A stretch of DNA of 64,000 bases from Dyadobacter sp. 50-39 (lineage in GTDB: Bacteria; Bacteroidota; Bacteroidia; Cytophagales; Spirosomataceae): NCBI GenBank assembly GCA_001898145.1, contig MKSR01000010.1, positions 124,001-188,000 on the forward strand, in the 5' to 3' direction. How positions within the stretch are numbered: the stretch's first letter is position 1; the number at the start of each line of letters is the position of its first letter. A program made the translations under genes and the position numbers. Shown in pieces: positions 45,015 through 54,603 of the stretch. Under the pieces are notes generated by a model, which saw only the letters and a list, made by a program, of their open reading frames with translations, was not told the DNA's origin and made no database searches.

Positions 45015-48000
45015 TTAAAGGCCAAGACTTATTCCCAACATGAAGGTGCGCGCCAACGGGTATCCGCCCGCATCCACGCCCGGTACCAGCGTACTGCCAC
45101 CCTGTATGCTCACCTCCGGGTTATACCCTTCGTAACGGGTAAAAGTGAAGGCATTCTGTACGCTGAAATTCACCCGCGCATTGGCTAGCCCGAGCCTTTT
45201 CAGCATTGCCCCGGGGATTGTGTAGCCCAGGGTCATATTCCGAACGCGCAGGAATGAGCCATCCTCTACAAACAAGGATGTGACATTGTTCACCAGGTTA
45301 CTTCCCGGCATGGCCCCGAAATTACGGTCGACCATCGGTGAAGTGCCGTTGCCCGGCTCCTGCTCCGACCGCCATCCCTGGGAGGCGCTTTTGAGCACAT
45401 TATACGAGCCTGCATAGTTCCCGTAATACCTGCGTGCCATATTCAGCACCTCGAAACCCTGGACACCCTGAATGGTCACCGAGAAATCCAGGTTTTTGAA
45501 TGAGAGCTTGTTGGTCATCCCATAAGTAAAATCCGGAAAAGGGCTGCCCAGCTCTGTTCTGTCATTGCTGGTAATCCGGCCATCGCCGTCGATATCCGCA
45601 AACCGAAGCTGCCCTGGCTTGGACTCTCCTGAAATACCCGGCAGGTTTTCGACCTCTTGCTGGTTTTGATAAACGCCCGCGACACGGTAACCATAGAAAG
45701 TGCCCGGCTCACCGCCGACGGCCGTGATATGCGTAGATGCATTGGCAGAAGTCGCTTGGCGGGAAATGATGGGAGAACCGTCGGGCCCCAGCGCTAAAAC
45801 CTTGACCTTGTTTGTCGAGATGTTAAAGTCGGTCGTCCATTTGACCCTATTCACCAGATTTCGGCTCGTGACCGCAAATTCCAGACCGCGATTGCGGATT
45901 TTACCGATGTTCTGAAGTGCTGTCACATAACCCGTGAGTGTGGGTACAGGCACATTGAGAAGAAGGTCGGAGGTGTTTTTGAGATAATAGTCGAGCGTGA
46001 GCGAAAAACGGTTTTGGGCCAATCCGACTTCAAGGCCGATATCGAGCTGATTGTTTTTCTCCCAGCCGAGCAGGCTGTTGGGAATGTTGGTCAGCCTGAT
46101 CCCATTGGCGATCGATCCGCCGCTGCCGCCAAAAATATAGTTTTCAATCCCGGTCAACCCAATGTGGCCGTAGTTGCTGATAAAATTATTGCCCGTAAGC
46201 CCATAGCTGGCCCGAAGACGAAGCTCACTAAGCCATTTAATATTTTTCAGAAAATGCTCCTCGGACAGATGCCAGCCGAGCGATAGTGAAGGAAAAAAGC
46301 CCCATTTGTTATCGGCTCCAAAACGCGAAGAACCATCCCTTCTCATTGTTGCAGTCAATAGGTATTTGTCATTGTAACCATAGTTGACCCTGGCCAGGTA
46401 CGATAGCAGTGCCCATTCTTCCTGCGTAGTGGCTGCGCTGGTGATCAGTCCTGCCGCATTAATGGTCTTGATCTGGTCATTTGCAAAATTCGTTGCAGCA
46501 ATGCTGCTATTGTCCAGGTAATCTTTTTGTGCCGTGTAGCCTGCAAGTGCGCTCAATGCGTGTTTGCCAAACTGCCTGGTGTAGCTCAATGTGTATTCGG
46601 CCAGCCAGCTTTTGTTCTCCGTGGTGACCGCATTCGCAGTCGGCACTTTTGTAGCATTGACGCTGTTGGGGTTGACAATAGACGGGCTGAATATATTTTC
46701 CTTGAAATTACGCAAATCGGTACCTACCAATGTTTTAAAGGTTAACCCGTCCAGTATTGTCACCTCTGCAAATGCAGTTCCCAACAATCTCAACGTCCCC
46801 TGTTTGTAATACGATTCCCTGGCAAGCTTTACCGGATTATCGACCTCGCTGGTACCAATGTTCAAACCGGTAATCTTCGTATAATTCCCCTCAGAATCGT
46901 ACGGCTTCATAAAAGGTGCGGCCGTAATTGCAGACTGCACGATGCCACCCGCCTGCCAATTACCCTCGGCATTCACCAGATCGTTGGTCACATAGGAAGG
47001 GGTCAGGTTCGCGCCGACCCTGACGCGCTTATGTACCTGGGAATCTACATTGATCCTGAATGAATAGCGCTTCATTCCCGAGTTCAGGATGATACCCTTT
47101 TGGTCGAGATATCCTCCTGATACAAAGAAGCGGGTCCGCTCATTGCCCCCTGAGAAGTTGAGTTGGTAGTTGTTTACGCTGGCAGTCCTGAAAATCTCCT
47201 TTTGCCAGTCCGTCCCCCTCCCCAGCGCAGCAGGGTTTGCCGTGATCTCAGGTAGTTGGTACATCACATTGTTTGTTCTGGCACTATTGGGGTCCGACGC
47301 GCTTCTGCCTGGACCCGAATTAACCCAGGCGTTATTACGCGCCTCATTCAGGTAAGCAGCATACTCGCTGGCATTCAGCACGTCCAGGACGCGCTCAACC
47401 TGCTGGATTCCGGTGCTTATATTGAAGTCGATTTTGGACGTACCGCTTTTGCCCGATTTGGTCGTAATGATGACAACGCCATTTGAACCGCGCGAACCGT
47501 AAATCGCCGTAGCCGACGCGTCTTTCAGCACCTGGATATCGGCAATATCCGACGGATTGATCGTATTGAGCGGGTTATTGGTCTGGTTAAAATCGCCACT
47601 GACCGGAAAGCCGTCGATCACATACAATGGATCATTGCCCGCACTCAGAGAACCTGCGCCGCGTATGCGCACCGAGGAGCCGCCCCCGGGAGCGCCTGTT
47701 GCCTGGGAAATTTGCACGCCGGGCATTTGTCCGGCCATCGCATTATCCAAGGTGAAAACCGCCTGATCTTTCATCTTTTCCGCATTGATCGAACTGACAG
47801 AACCCGTGATATCTTTCCGCTGCTGGACTCCATACCCGACCACCACCAACGCATTCAGGTTCTGAGGGTCCTCGTGCATTACCACTGTTACAGCGCTTTG
47901 CCCGGCGATACGGACATACTGGCTGGCGAAACCGGTATAGGTCACAAGCAGCGTAGCATTAGCAGGCAAATCAGCGAAAGTGAATATCCCGGCCTCGTCA

Positions 48001-48482
48001 GTGACCGTCGCGGCGTCTGAATTTTGCACACGCACCGCTGCCCCGGGCAGCGGCTGGCCCTTCTGGTCTACAACACGTCCCGAAGTTTCCTTTTTGGCTG
48101 GCTTGGCAGCGGGCTCCGCTTTTGTTTTATTGACAATAATCGTCTTCCGCTCAACCTTGTACTCAAAAGGCTGCCCCCGGAAACTTTCGGTCAGTGCACT
48201 TTCGAGCGTTGCATTTTTTAGATCCAGCGATACGGGGTGAGCGTCTTTGATCTCGTTGTATTTATAGAAAAAGTAATGTCCGCTCTGCTTACCGATAGAG
48301 ATCAGTGCATTTTCAAGCGAGATGTTCTCACCTTTAATCGTAATCTTCTGTGCGAATGCTTTCGCATGAAGGGTCAGCAGCAGGACCAGGGAAGCGAGCA
48401 GCGTAACCCGCGCAGCAAATGAACGTTGCGCACGGGCATACCATTCTCGCCTACCCAGCCTTCGGTAGGGAGTAAGGAGCAT
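45015..48482 (-). CDS. SusC/RagA-family TonB-dependent receptor with STN domain
   Basis: 1155 residues. Signal segment, then an STN (secretin/TonB N-terminal) domain (ISLENALISIGKQSGHYFFY, VSLDLKNATLESALTES), a carboxypeptidase-regulatory-like domain (GRVVDQKGQPLPGAAVRVQN), the plug (GYGVQQRKDITGSVSSINAE) and a 22-strand barrel ending LARTFMLGISLGL. The STN domain implies a signal relay to the FecR-type anti-sigma encoded just upstream, so uptake and induction are linked. It forms the pedal-bin transporter with SusD. Confidence 0.95.
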   Translation of the reverse strand: MLLTPYRRLGRREWYARAQRSFAARVTLLASLVLLLTLHAKAFAQKITIKGENISLENALISIGKQSGHYFFYKYNEIKDAHPVSLDLKNATLESALTESFRGQPFEYKVERKTIIVNKTKAEPAAKPAKKETSGRVVDQKGQPLPGAAVRVQNSDAATVTDEAGIFTFADLPANATLLVTYTGFASQYVRIAGQSAVTVVMHEDPQNLNALVVVGYGVQQRKDITGSVSSINAEKMKDQAVFTLDNAMAGQMPGVQISQATGAPGGGSSVRIRGAGSLSAGNDPLYVIDGFPVSGDFNQTNNPLNTINPSDIADIQVLKDASATAIYGSRGSNGVVIITTKSGKSGTSKIDFNISTGIQQVERVLDVLNASEYAAYLNEARNNAWVNSGPGRSASDPNSARTNNVMYQLPEITANPAALGRGTDWQKEIFRTASVNNYQLNFSGGNERTRFFVSGGYLDQKGIILNSGMKRYSFRINVDSQVHKRVRVGANLTPSYVTNDLVNAEGNWQAGGIVQSAITAAPFMKPYDSEGNYTKITGLNIGTSEVDNPVKLARESYYKQGTLRLLGTAFAEVTILDGLTFKTLVGTDLRNFKENIFSPSIVNPNSVNATKVPTANAVTTENKSWLAEYTLSYTRQFGKHALSALAGYTAQKDYLDNSSIAATNFANDQIKTINAAGLITSAATTQEEWALLSYLARVNYGYNDKYLLTATMRRDGSSRFGADNKWGFFPSLSLGWHLSEEHFLKNIKWLSELRLRASYGLTGNNFISNYGHIGLTGIENYIFGGSGGSIANGIRLTNIPNSLLGWEKNNQLDIGLEVGLAQNRFSLTLDYYLKNTSDLLLNVPVPTLTGYVTALQNIGKIRNRGLEFAVTSRNLVNRVKWTTDFNISTNKVKVLALGPDGSPIISRQATSANASTHITAVGGEPGTFYGYRVAGVYQNQQEVENLPGISGESKPGQLRFADIDGDGRITSNDRTELGSPFPDFTYGMTNKLSFKNLDFSVTIQGVQGFEVLNMARRYYGNYAGSYNVLKSASQGWRSEQEPGNGTSPMVDRNFGAMPGSNLVNNVTSLFVEDGSFLRVRNMTLGYTIPGAMLKRLGLANARVNFSVQNAFTFTRYEGYNPEVSIQGGSTLVPGVDAGGYPLARTFMLGISLGL

Positions 48483-48539
48483 AGGATTATGAAGATATAG
48501 GTAGTAAAATTCAGTAATTACACATTGAAAAGCAGCGGA

Positions 48540-49748
48540 TTAATAGTTAACAATGATCTTGCGCCCATTCACCCGTACATCCACATTATTGAGCTGAATG
48601 ATGCGCAGCACGTTCGCAATGTCCTCGTCACGCTTTATTTCGCCGGCAAAAAGATCCGCTCCCGCTTTGCCCCGATACTCGACTTCGACATCGTACCAAC
48701 GGGCTATCTGCCGCATCACACTTCGGATATCCGCCTTATCAAACCTGAAATAGCCATTTTTCCAGGCCACAGAATTTTCAGCATCAACATTGGCTATCTG
48801 CATCAGACCTCCTGTCAGCAGCGATTGCTGCCCGGGCTTTAAAATCTTACCTTCACCTGTGCGCTGCTCGCGCTGCGGACTCGTTGTCATCACTTTTACC
48901 TTTCCTTCAAGCAGCGTAGTCCGTGTAGAAGGCTCGTCTGAATAGGCGGCTACATTAAAGCGCGTGCCTAAGACGGTGATCAACTGTCCGTCTGACCGCA
49001 CCTGGAACGGCTTGCCGGCATCGTGCGCCACTTCGAAATAAGCTTCGCCACGCAGCTCCACGCTTCGGATCGTATCTGAGAATACTGCCGGAAACCGGAT
49101 CGAGGTGGCCGCATTCAGCCATACGGTGGTACCGTCCGATAATGTGAGCTGATACTGCCCGCCTCTCGGAGTGGACACGGTATGAACAGCCGCGTTCGCA
49201 GTTTTCCCGGCGCTGTAAACCAGGTGCCCGCTTTCGCGCTTTTGCACCGAAACACCGTCTTGCTGCCGGATCAATCCCTTCTGCTGATCGTCTAACCTTA
49301 TTACTTCCCCATTTCCTAGCGTGAGAGTGGCCTGGTAGCTTCCCGGCACGATCCGGCCACTTTTTTGAACACTCTCTATTGGGGACATCTTCGCCAGTTG
49401 AGCAGGTTTACGGCTTTTAAAAAAGTACAAACCACCCACAATCAAAAATGTTGCCGCTACAAGCCAGGCTGCATAACGGTACAGCATCCCTGGCTTCGAT
49501 CCACCCGCACTGACTTCTTCAAGAGCAGCCGATCGCAGGTCAATTTCTGATTTGATACTTTCTTTCAGTCGCCTGACCTGCTCAGCATCTTTCAGATCGG
49601 TGCGGTCTTGAACAGATTCAAACAGCTCATAATATGCCAGTAAAAAGGCCTCCTCTTCTTCGGTGGCACTCCCTTTTCTGTACTTTTCCAGTATTTGTAA
49701 AAACTCTTCCTTGCTCATTTGTCGATACGCTTGTGTGTTTTCTACCAT
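48540..49748 (-). CDS. FecR-family anti-sigma factor (DUF4974 C-terminus)
   Basis: 402 residues. N-terminal cytoplasmic part (residues 1-90, EFLQILEKYRKGSATEEEE), one membrane helix (YAAWLVAATFLIVGGLYFF), a FecR periplasmic domain (HTVSTPRGGQYQLTLSDGT, VELRGEAYFEVAHDAGKPF) and a DUF4974 STN-like end (FDKADIRSVMRQIARWYDV). It receives the signal from the STN-containing SusC and holds the ECF sigma factor. The gap to SusC is 57 bases. Confidence 0.95.
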   Translation of the reverse strand: MVENTQAYRQMSKEEFLQILEKYRKGSATEEEEAFLLAYYELFESVQDRTDLKDAEQVRRLKESIKSEIDLRSAALEEVSAGGSKPGMLYRYAAWLVAATFLIVGGLYFFKSRKPAQLAKMSPIESVQKSGRIVPGSYQATLTLGNGEVIRLDDQQKGLIRQQDGVSVQKRESGHLVYSAGKTANAAVHTVSTPRGGQYQLTLSDGTTVWLNAATSIRFPAVFSDTIRSVELRGEAYFEVAHDAGKPFQVRSDGQLITVLGTRFNVAAYSDEPSTRTTLLEGKVKVMTTSPQREQRTGEGKILKPGQQSLLTGGLMQIANVDAENSVAWKNGYFRFDKADIRSVMRQIARWYDVEVEYRGKAGADLFAGEIKRDEDIANVLRIIQLNNVDVRVNGRKIIVNY

Positions 49749-49770
49749 GCACTGCCCATTCCGGGAACTT

Positions 49771-50349
49771 TCAGGGGCAGCCCGCGATCATAATAGCGAT
49801 CACCCCGATTGCCTGTCTGATCTGCGCCACGCTTCTGGTCAGTTGATTTTGGACCGTTTTCTGGGCAATGTTCAGTCTCCTGGCAATATCCATAGTGCCC
49901 ATTTCCTCCTCATAGCGCAGCCTGAAAATTTCCTGCTGTGACGGGGTGAGCCGCTCCAACAGCTTTGTAAAACGCGCCGTCAGTTCGGTTATGGCCAACT
50001 GACCATCGGTATACTCGCCCGAGGACAATAATTGCTCAACCAGCTCCGAAATAGGGATGTAGCGCTGCTGCTTTTCCATGTATTTAAAAACATTGTTTCT
50101 CACCGCCGTAAGCAGGTAAGCCGGCAGGTTATCAATCTCTAACTCCTGCCTGCGTTGCCAAAGCTGTAAAAAAATATCTTGCGTAATGTCTTTGGCCGAA
50201 TCCTCGTCTCCCGTACGCTTACAGGCCGCATTGAAAAGTCTGGCCCAGTACCGTTCATAAATGGACCCGAAAGCTGAATAATCCCCTAGCCTCATCCTGT
50301 TTAACAGAACTTGGTCGTCGGAGTTATCTTGATTTAAATTCCGGATCAT
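49771..50349 (-). CDS. ECF RNA polymerase sigma-70 factor
   Basis: 192 residues. Region 2 (FGSIYERYWARLFNAACKRT, DITQDIFLQLWQRR) and region 4 (PSQQEIFRLRYEEEMGTMDIARRLNIAQKTVQNQ) are complete. It is the first gene of the locus, followed by the FecR gene 22 bases on. It activates the SusC/SusD genes when released by FecR. Ligand and promoter are not identified. Confidence 0.94.
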   Translation of the reverse strand: MIRNLNQDNSDDQVLLNRMRLGDYSAFGSIYERYWARLFNAACKRTGDEDSAKDITQDIFLQLWQRRQELEIDNLPAYLLTAVRNNVFKYMEKQQRYIPISELVEQLLSSGEYTDGQLAITELTARFTKLLERLTPSQQEIFRLRYEEEMGTMDIARRLNIAQKTVQNQLTRSVAQIRQAIGVIAIMIAGCP

Positions 50350-50740
50350 CAGCGGTTGCCTTCGGCTTACGTGGATTTATATACGTGCAATATTCTCTCA
50401 CCCTTCTGCCCTGCCGATAAGTGCGGGAAGGCTTGCTATGAAGATAGACCGGCAAATTTGAAAAACTCCCACGCATGTTCAGGATTTTTTTAAAACTCCC
50501 GACTCAAGACCGCCTTTTGGCCCCGTCCAGCCCGAATCCATCACGTCTGTATCATATGCCCCTTAGAAGCTTTCGAGCTGATCAGGACCGGGGCGTTCAA
50601 AATGAATAAACCCGTTCATCGGCAATCCCGGGCATTCCATGTCAGATTTATTGGATTTCATGGATTTACTTTTTCAGTCTTTCGTTTCTACGCTTGTTTT
50701 GCCCAAGAAACCTTTAAAAACGCAAATCATAAAAAACGAC
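50350..50740. other. 391-base gap between divergent ECF sigma and serine hydrolase genes
   Basis: No gene or clear regulatory dyad found. The stretch from 50641 to 50740 is AT-richer and should hold the hydrolase promoter. I could not identify the sigma factor's own promoter. Confidence 0.5.
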
Positions 50741-51790
50741 ATGACGAACATATTCAGGTTCCTGACGGCTTGCGCTCTCCTGTTTTGCTCCTGCCGCACC
50801 GACGAAGTCTCGCCGGAGACACCCCCGGTTTACAATTTCGACGAAGTAGACAAATTTGTGGAAGCGCACCTTGCCGATTACAACGATCAGGTGATCGTGC
50901 TCGTTTCGCAAAATGGTAAGCTGATTTACAAAAAAGGGATCGGCCTGGACGAACATACCAGCAAACCGATCGCTTCGGCCACCAAATGGCTTTCGGCAGC
51001 CGTCATTCTGAGCCTTGTCGACGAGGGCAAGCTGACGCTTTCCGACAGTATTGGCAAGTACCTGCCGATTTTCACCGCGCATCGGAAAGGTGGCATTACC
51101 ATCCGGCAGTTGTTTGCGCACACAGCGGGCTTCGGAGGCGATTCGCCTCAAAAATACGAGTACAAAAGACTGATGACCCTGGCGCAGGCAGTTGATTCCA
51201 TCGCCGTTTATACGCCATTGGTCGCCAGCCCCGGCACCCAGTTCGATTATGGAAGTGCAGGTATGCAGATCGGTGGCAGGGTTGCCGAAATCGTCTCCGG
51301 GAAAAGTTGGCAGGAACTGTTCGATGAGCGCATTGCCAAGCCTTGCGGCATGACGGCCGAATACCGTTCCGTTCGCAACCCGATCATCGCAGGCGGCGTG
51401 CACACCACCGCTGCCGACTATCTCAGATTCCTGGAAATGCTGGTGAACCGCGGCACCTATAATGGCAATCGCGTACTAAGCGAAAGCGCTATCGGGACCA
51501 TGCTCAGCGACCAGACCGAAGACGCGAAAATCACCGGGACGCCATACGTTACCAATCCATTTTCAACAACGCCTCAAAGACCAGTCCGTTATGGAGTTGG
51601 AAACTGGCTCGACGTGGTCGATGCCGACGGCCGTGTGCTGGAAAGCAGTAGTCCCGGCTTGTTTGGCACCCACCCGTGGCAGGATTCGAAGCATCAAATC
51701 GCGGGTATTATTTTCACCCAGACTACGCCCAGACAGAGTAGTATGACGAGCCTGGAAATCCGCAAGATGATCAGGGATATTGTGGAATGA
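50741..51790 (+). CDS. serine hydrolase lipoprotein, beta-lactamase/PBP fold
   Basis: 349 residues from ATG at 50741 (MTNIFRFLTACALLFCSCRT), chosen for its lipobox (LFCSC); longer starts upstream look non-coding. SxxK as SATK in KPIASATKWLSAAV, and YxN-like YGS in FDYGSAGMQIGG (the third residue is Ser, as in many class-C-like esterases). HTTAADYLRF takes the KTG place. It is a class-C-like hydrolase or esterase of unknown substrate. Confidence 0.9.
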   Translation: MTNIFRFLTACALLFCSCRTDEVSPETPPVYNFDEVDKFVEAHLADYNDQVIVLVSQNGKLIYKKGIGLDEHTSKPIASATKWLSAAVILSLVDEGKLTLSDSIGKYLPIFTAHRKGGITIRQLFAHTAGFGGDSPQKYEYKRLMTLAQAVDSIAVYTPLVASPGTQFDYGSAGMQIGGRVAEIVSGKSWQELFDERIAKPCGMTAEYRSVRNPIIAGGVHTTAADYLRFLEMLVNRGTYNGNRVLSESAIGTMLSDQTEDAKITGTPYVTNPFSTTPQRPVRYGVGNWLDVVDADGRVLESSSPGLFGTHPWQDSKHQIAGIIFTQTTPRQSSMTSLEIRKMIRDIVE

Positions 51791-51888
51791 ACGCTTCTGG
51801 CTAACTGTTAACACCGGCTTGCAACCGATCTGAATTCATTCAGGGAGGTTACATCCCGCCTGCTAAAAAAAGATGGGGCAAAGAGGAA

Positions 51889-51904
51889 TGTGACAAATAT
51901 CACT
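51889..51904. promoter_or_regulatory. Crp/Fnr-like binding site before rhodanese
   Basis: TGTGACAAATATCACT matches the enterobacterial CRP pattern TGTGA-N6-TCACA at 9 of 10 consensus bases. It lies 63 bases before the rhodanese ATG. Bacteroidota rhodanese genes are often under Crp/Fnr-type control. Nothing shows which regulator binds here. Confidence 0.5.
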
Positions 51905-51966
51905 GACGGGCTCGCCTCCCATTCCGAGATTTGTATCATTCATTAAGAAAACAAAAAAGGAAGGCT

Positions 51967-52272
51967 ATGGGAATTTTATCATCATTATTCGGATCAAAAA
52001 GCATAGATTACAAAGACCTTGTACAGCAAGGGGCACTTGTTGTGGATGTTCGCTCAGCCAAGGAGTTCGCCTCAGGGCATATTTCAGGGAGCATCAACAT
52101 TCCCCTCGATCAGATCAACGCAAAGGCGGATATGCTGCTCAAAAAAGGCAAACCGGTAATTACCTGCTGCCGGAGTGGAGCAAGGAGCGGGATGGCCGAA
52201 AGCATGTTGAGATCTGCGGGCGTGGACGCCCACAACGGAGGCTCATGGGAGAGGCTCCAACAGAAAATCTAA
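51967..52272 (+). CDS. rhodanese-like domain protein
   Basis: 101 residues from ATG at 51967; the frame opens upstream but lacks a domain there. A single rhodanese domain with VVDVRSAKEFASGHISGS and the active-site loop TCCRSGARSG, where the second Cys is the persulfide-carrying residue. It probably transfers sulphane sulphur. It is downstream of a Crp/Fnr-like site. Confidence 0.92.
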   Translation: MGILSSLFGSKSIDYKDLVQQGALVVDVRSAKEFASGHISGSINIPLDQINAKADMLLKKGKPVITCCRSGARSGMAESMLRSAGVDAHNGGSWERLQQKI

Positions 52273-52464
52273 ATACCAAAGCTGAAATGCTGGAAATAAT
52301 CAAGCGATCACGGCCCTGGTAGCAGCTCTCTGTTTGGCCACGGCGGCAATCGTGACCCTACCGGGCGCCATCGCGGGGACAGGGAGGCGCGGCGTTTGGG
52401 AGAGCTCCCAGGTATTCTGTCTGGCAGCTCAGGAATATGTTGGCATCTATTTATTTGCGGCTCA

Positions 52465-52998
52465 ATGTTCAATCAATTGATCAACATATTTTGGACGGTC
52501 ATCGTGTTTAGCGTGACGGGCCATTATTGGGGGCAATACTTTGCTGAAAAACACTCGCTATGGTTGGTCTACATTTATATTGGTGTAAGCGTGTTCGCCT
52601 ACACCATCCCAGCCAGATGGGTGTCTTTTTTGACATTGAGCAGTAATCGGCGCATTTATGAAATGATTGGGATAAGGGCTATGCGCTGGCTGGTGCAGGA
52701 TGGGATGTTTGTCAGCCGCGTCAACCGGAGCCTTGGAAAAAAACATAGACGAATTTCAGGTACAGCCAGCGCCCGCGCCTATTTGACGACCATCGCAGTA
52801 CAAGAACGGTTTCATTATAGCTGTTTTGTGTTCTTCGCGTTAAGTATGGCGAGCGCCTTAGGATCGGGCAAAGTATTGGCAGCGATTTCGATTATGCTTT
52901 GTAACATCGTCTATAATGTTTATCCCATCCTACTGCAACAGTATAACAGATTAAGAATCAAAAATTTGCTAAATCAATCAGCAATTCAAAAAATGTAA
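52465..52998 (+). CDS. membrane protein resembling CrtO-type acyltransferase
   Basis: 177 residues from ATG at 52465 (MFNQLINIFWTVIVFSVTGHYWG). At least three hydrophobic segments (INIFWTVIVFSVTGHYWG, LVYIYIGVSVFAYTIPA, SCFVFFALSMASALGSG) and the end YPILLQQYNRLRIKNLL. The YPI..QxYNRxR tail resembles glycosyl-4,4'-diaponeurosporenoate acyltransferases (CrtO), but I cannot check it. The 192 bases upstream carry a broken coding remnant (ITALVAALCLATAAIVTLPG), so the locus may be partly decayed. Confidence 0.5.
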   Translation: MFNQLINIFWTVIVFSVTGHYWGQYFAEKHSLWLVYIYIGVSVFAYTIPARWVSFLTLSSNRRIYEMIGIRAMRWLVQDGMFVSRVNRSLGKKHRRISGTASARAYLTTIAVQERFHYSCFVFFALSMASALGSGKVLAAISIMLCNIVYNVYPILLQQYNRLRIKNLLNQSAIQKM

Positions 52999-53029
52999 GC
53001 TACGGTTGGTTGCAAAAGGCACTACATCC

Positions 53030-53067
53030 CGCCAATTTTCCAGGCTCCCGAAGTCGGAAAATTGGCG
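53030..53067. terminator. 12-bp hairpin between convergent genes
   Basis: CGCCAATTTTCC pairs perfectly with GGAAAATTGGCG across a 14-base loop. It lies between the CrtO-like gene (+) and acr3 (-). There is no strong T-run, so termination is inferred from position and stem. Confidence 0.5.
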
Positions 53068-53106
53068 TGGGACATCAGAAATAAATGCAATTTCCATCGT
53101 CCGTAC

Positions 53107-54180
53107 TCAGCCGATTGTTGGTTTATAATATCTATCTCTCAGCCAAAAAGCTGCATTCACCAGCGCTATCAAAGCCGGCACCTCCACCAACGGGCCAATT
53201 ACGCCCACAAATGCCTGACCCGAGTTGATGCCAAAAACACCGATCGCGACTGCAATCGCTAACTCGAAATTATTTCCCGACGCGGTAAATGCAATGGACA
53301 CGTTCTGGGCGTAATCGGCCCCGCGTGATTTTGCGACGAAGAAACTCACCAGGAACATGACCACGAAATAAATCACTAGCGGAATGGCAATCAGAAGTAC
53401 GTCTCCGGGCAATTTAACGATCAATTCACCTTTCAGGCTGAACATCAAAATGATCGTAGCCAGCAGCGCGATCAAAGTAATCGGGGAAATGAGGGGGAGA
53501 AATTTAGTCTCGTACCACTCCTCCCCCTTCGAGGCTGTCAGCCCGATACGACTTAGGATTCCAGCTGCAAACGGAATTCCAAGGTAAATGCCTACACTGG
53601 CCGCAATTTCGCCTATCGTAATGTTAACAACCAGTCCTTCCAAACCGATCAAAGGCGGTAAAACCGTTATGAAGAAATAGGCATAGAAACTATACAGCAA
53701 TACTTGAAACACGCTATTCAGCGCAACCAACCCTGCTGCATATTCCCGGCTGCCTTCCGCAAGTTCATTCCACACGAGTACCATGGCAATGCAGCGCGCG
53801 AGGCCGATCAGTATCAGTCCAGTCATGTAGTCAGGATGATTGGGCAGAAAGACCACTGCAAGCACGAACATCAGCACCGGACCGACGATCCAGTTCAGCA
53901 GAAGGGAAACGATCATTACCCGGGTGTTTCGAAAAACCTCTCCCATTTTGTCATACTTCACCTTGGCTAGCGGCGGATACATCATCAGAATCAAACCGAT
54001 GGCCAGAGGGATGTTGGTAGTGCCGCTGGAAAATCGATTGATATACCCAGGTACTGATGGCGCGACATTTCCAAGAATAACCCCCAAGGCCATCGCGAGG
54101 AAAATCCACAACGTCAGATACCGGTCGAAGAATCCGAGTTTCTTGCGGTTGGCCGCGGGAGCGCAATTGTTGGCAGACAT
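53107..54180 (-). CDS. arsB: ACR3-family arsenite efflux transporter
   Basis: 357 residues, ten membrane helices, inner membrane. It pumps arsenite out using the proton gradient. Signature sequences: [22 protein letters not shown] with the conserved Cys of the family, and [20 protein letters not shown] at the C-terminal helix. Length and order are standard for ACR3. It is the last gene of the arsenic operon, directly after arsC (3-base gap). Confidence 0.95.
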   Translation of the reverse strand: MSANNCAPAANRKKLGFFDRYLTLWIFLAMALGVILGNVAPSVPGYINRFSSGTTNIPLAIGLILMMYPPLAKVKYDKMGEVFRNTRVMIVSLLLNWIVGPVLMFVLAVVFLPNHPDYMTGLILIGLARCIAMVLVWNELAEGSREYAAGLVALNSVFQVLLYSFYAYFFITVLPPLIGLEGLVVNITIGEIAASVGIYLGIPFAAGILSRIGLTASKGEEWYETKFLPLISPITLIALLATIILMFSLKGELIVKLPGDVLLIAIPLVIYFVVMFLVSFFVAKSRGADYAQNVSIAFTASGNNFELAIAVAIGVFGINSGQAFVGVIGPLVEVPALIALVNAAFWLRDRYYKPTIG

Positions 54181-54183
54181 TAC

Positions 54184-54597
54184 TTACAGATTATTCTTTA
54201 CAAAGTTTTCGGAGTATGTTTTGATCTGCCCACGGACGGCCCGGAACGCATTCAGAATCTCGTCCTCAGTACCCGTTGCTTTCGCCGGATCGGGAAAGTT
54301 GTGATGGAATTGCTTTGCATTACCGGGGAAATAAGGGCAGCGCTCTTTGGCATTGTCACAAACGGTGATCACGAAATCAAAATCGATGTCGCCATATTCG
54401 TCCACGTTGTTCGACGTATGACTGGAAATATCCATCCCGTCTTCCGCCATAATCGCGATCGCTTTGGGATTTACGCCATGCGTTTCTACCCCGGCACTGT
54501 ATACGATGGCCTTATCACCGGCAAAATGTCTCAAATACCCTTCGGCAATCTGGCTCCGGCAGCTGTTGCCGGTGCATAGCACTAATACTTTTTTCAT
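54184..54597 (-). CDS. arsC: arsenate reductase, low-molecular-weight phosphatase (thioredoxin-coupled) type
   Basis: 137 residues. The P-loop CTGNSCR with nucleophile C8 and R14, then VITVCDNAKERCPYFPG with two Cys that complete the redox relay of thioredoxin-linked ArsC. It reduces arsenate to arsenite for export by Acr3. It follows a broken GNAT gene by only 6 bases. Confidence 0.95.
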   Translation of the reverse strand: MKKVLVLCTGNSCRSQIAEGYLRHFAGDKAIVYSAGVETHGVNPKAIAIMAEDGMDISSHTSNNVDEYGDIDFDFVITVCDNAKERCPYFPGNAKQFHHNFPDPAKATGTEDEILNAFRAVRGQIKTYSENFVKNNL

Positions 54598-54603
54598 GTT
54601 TAT

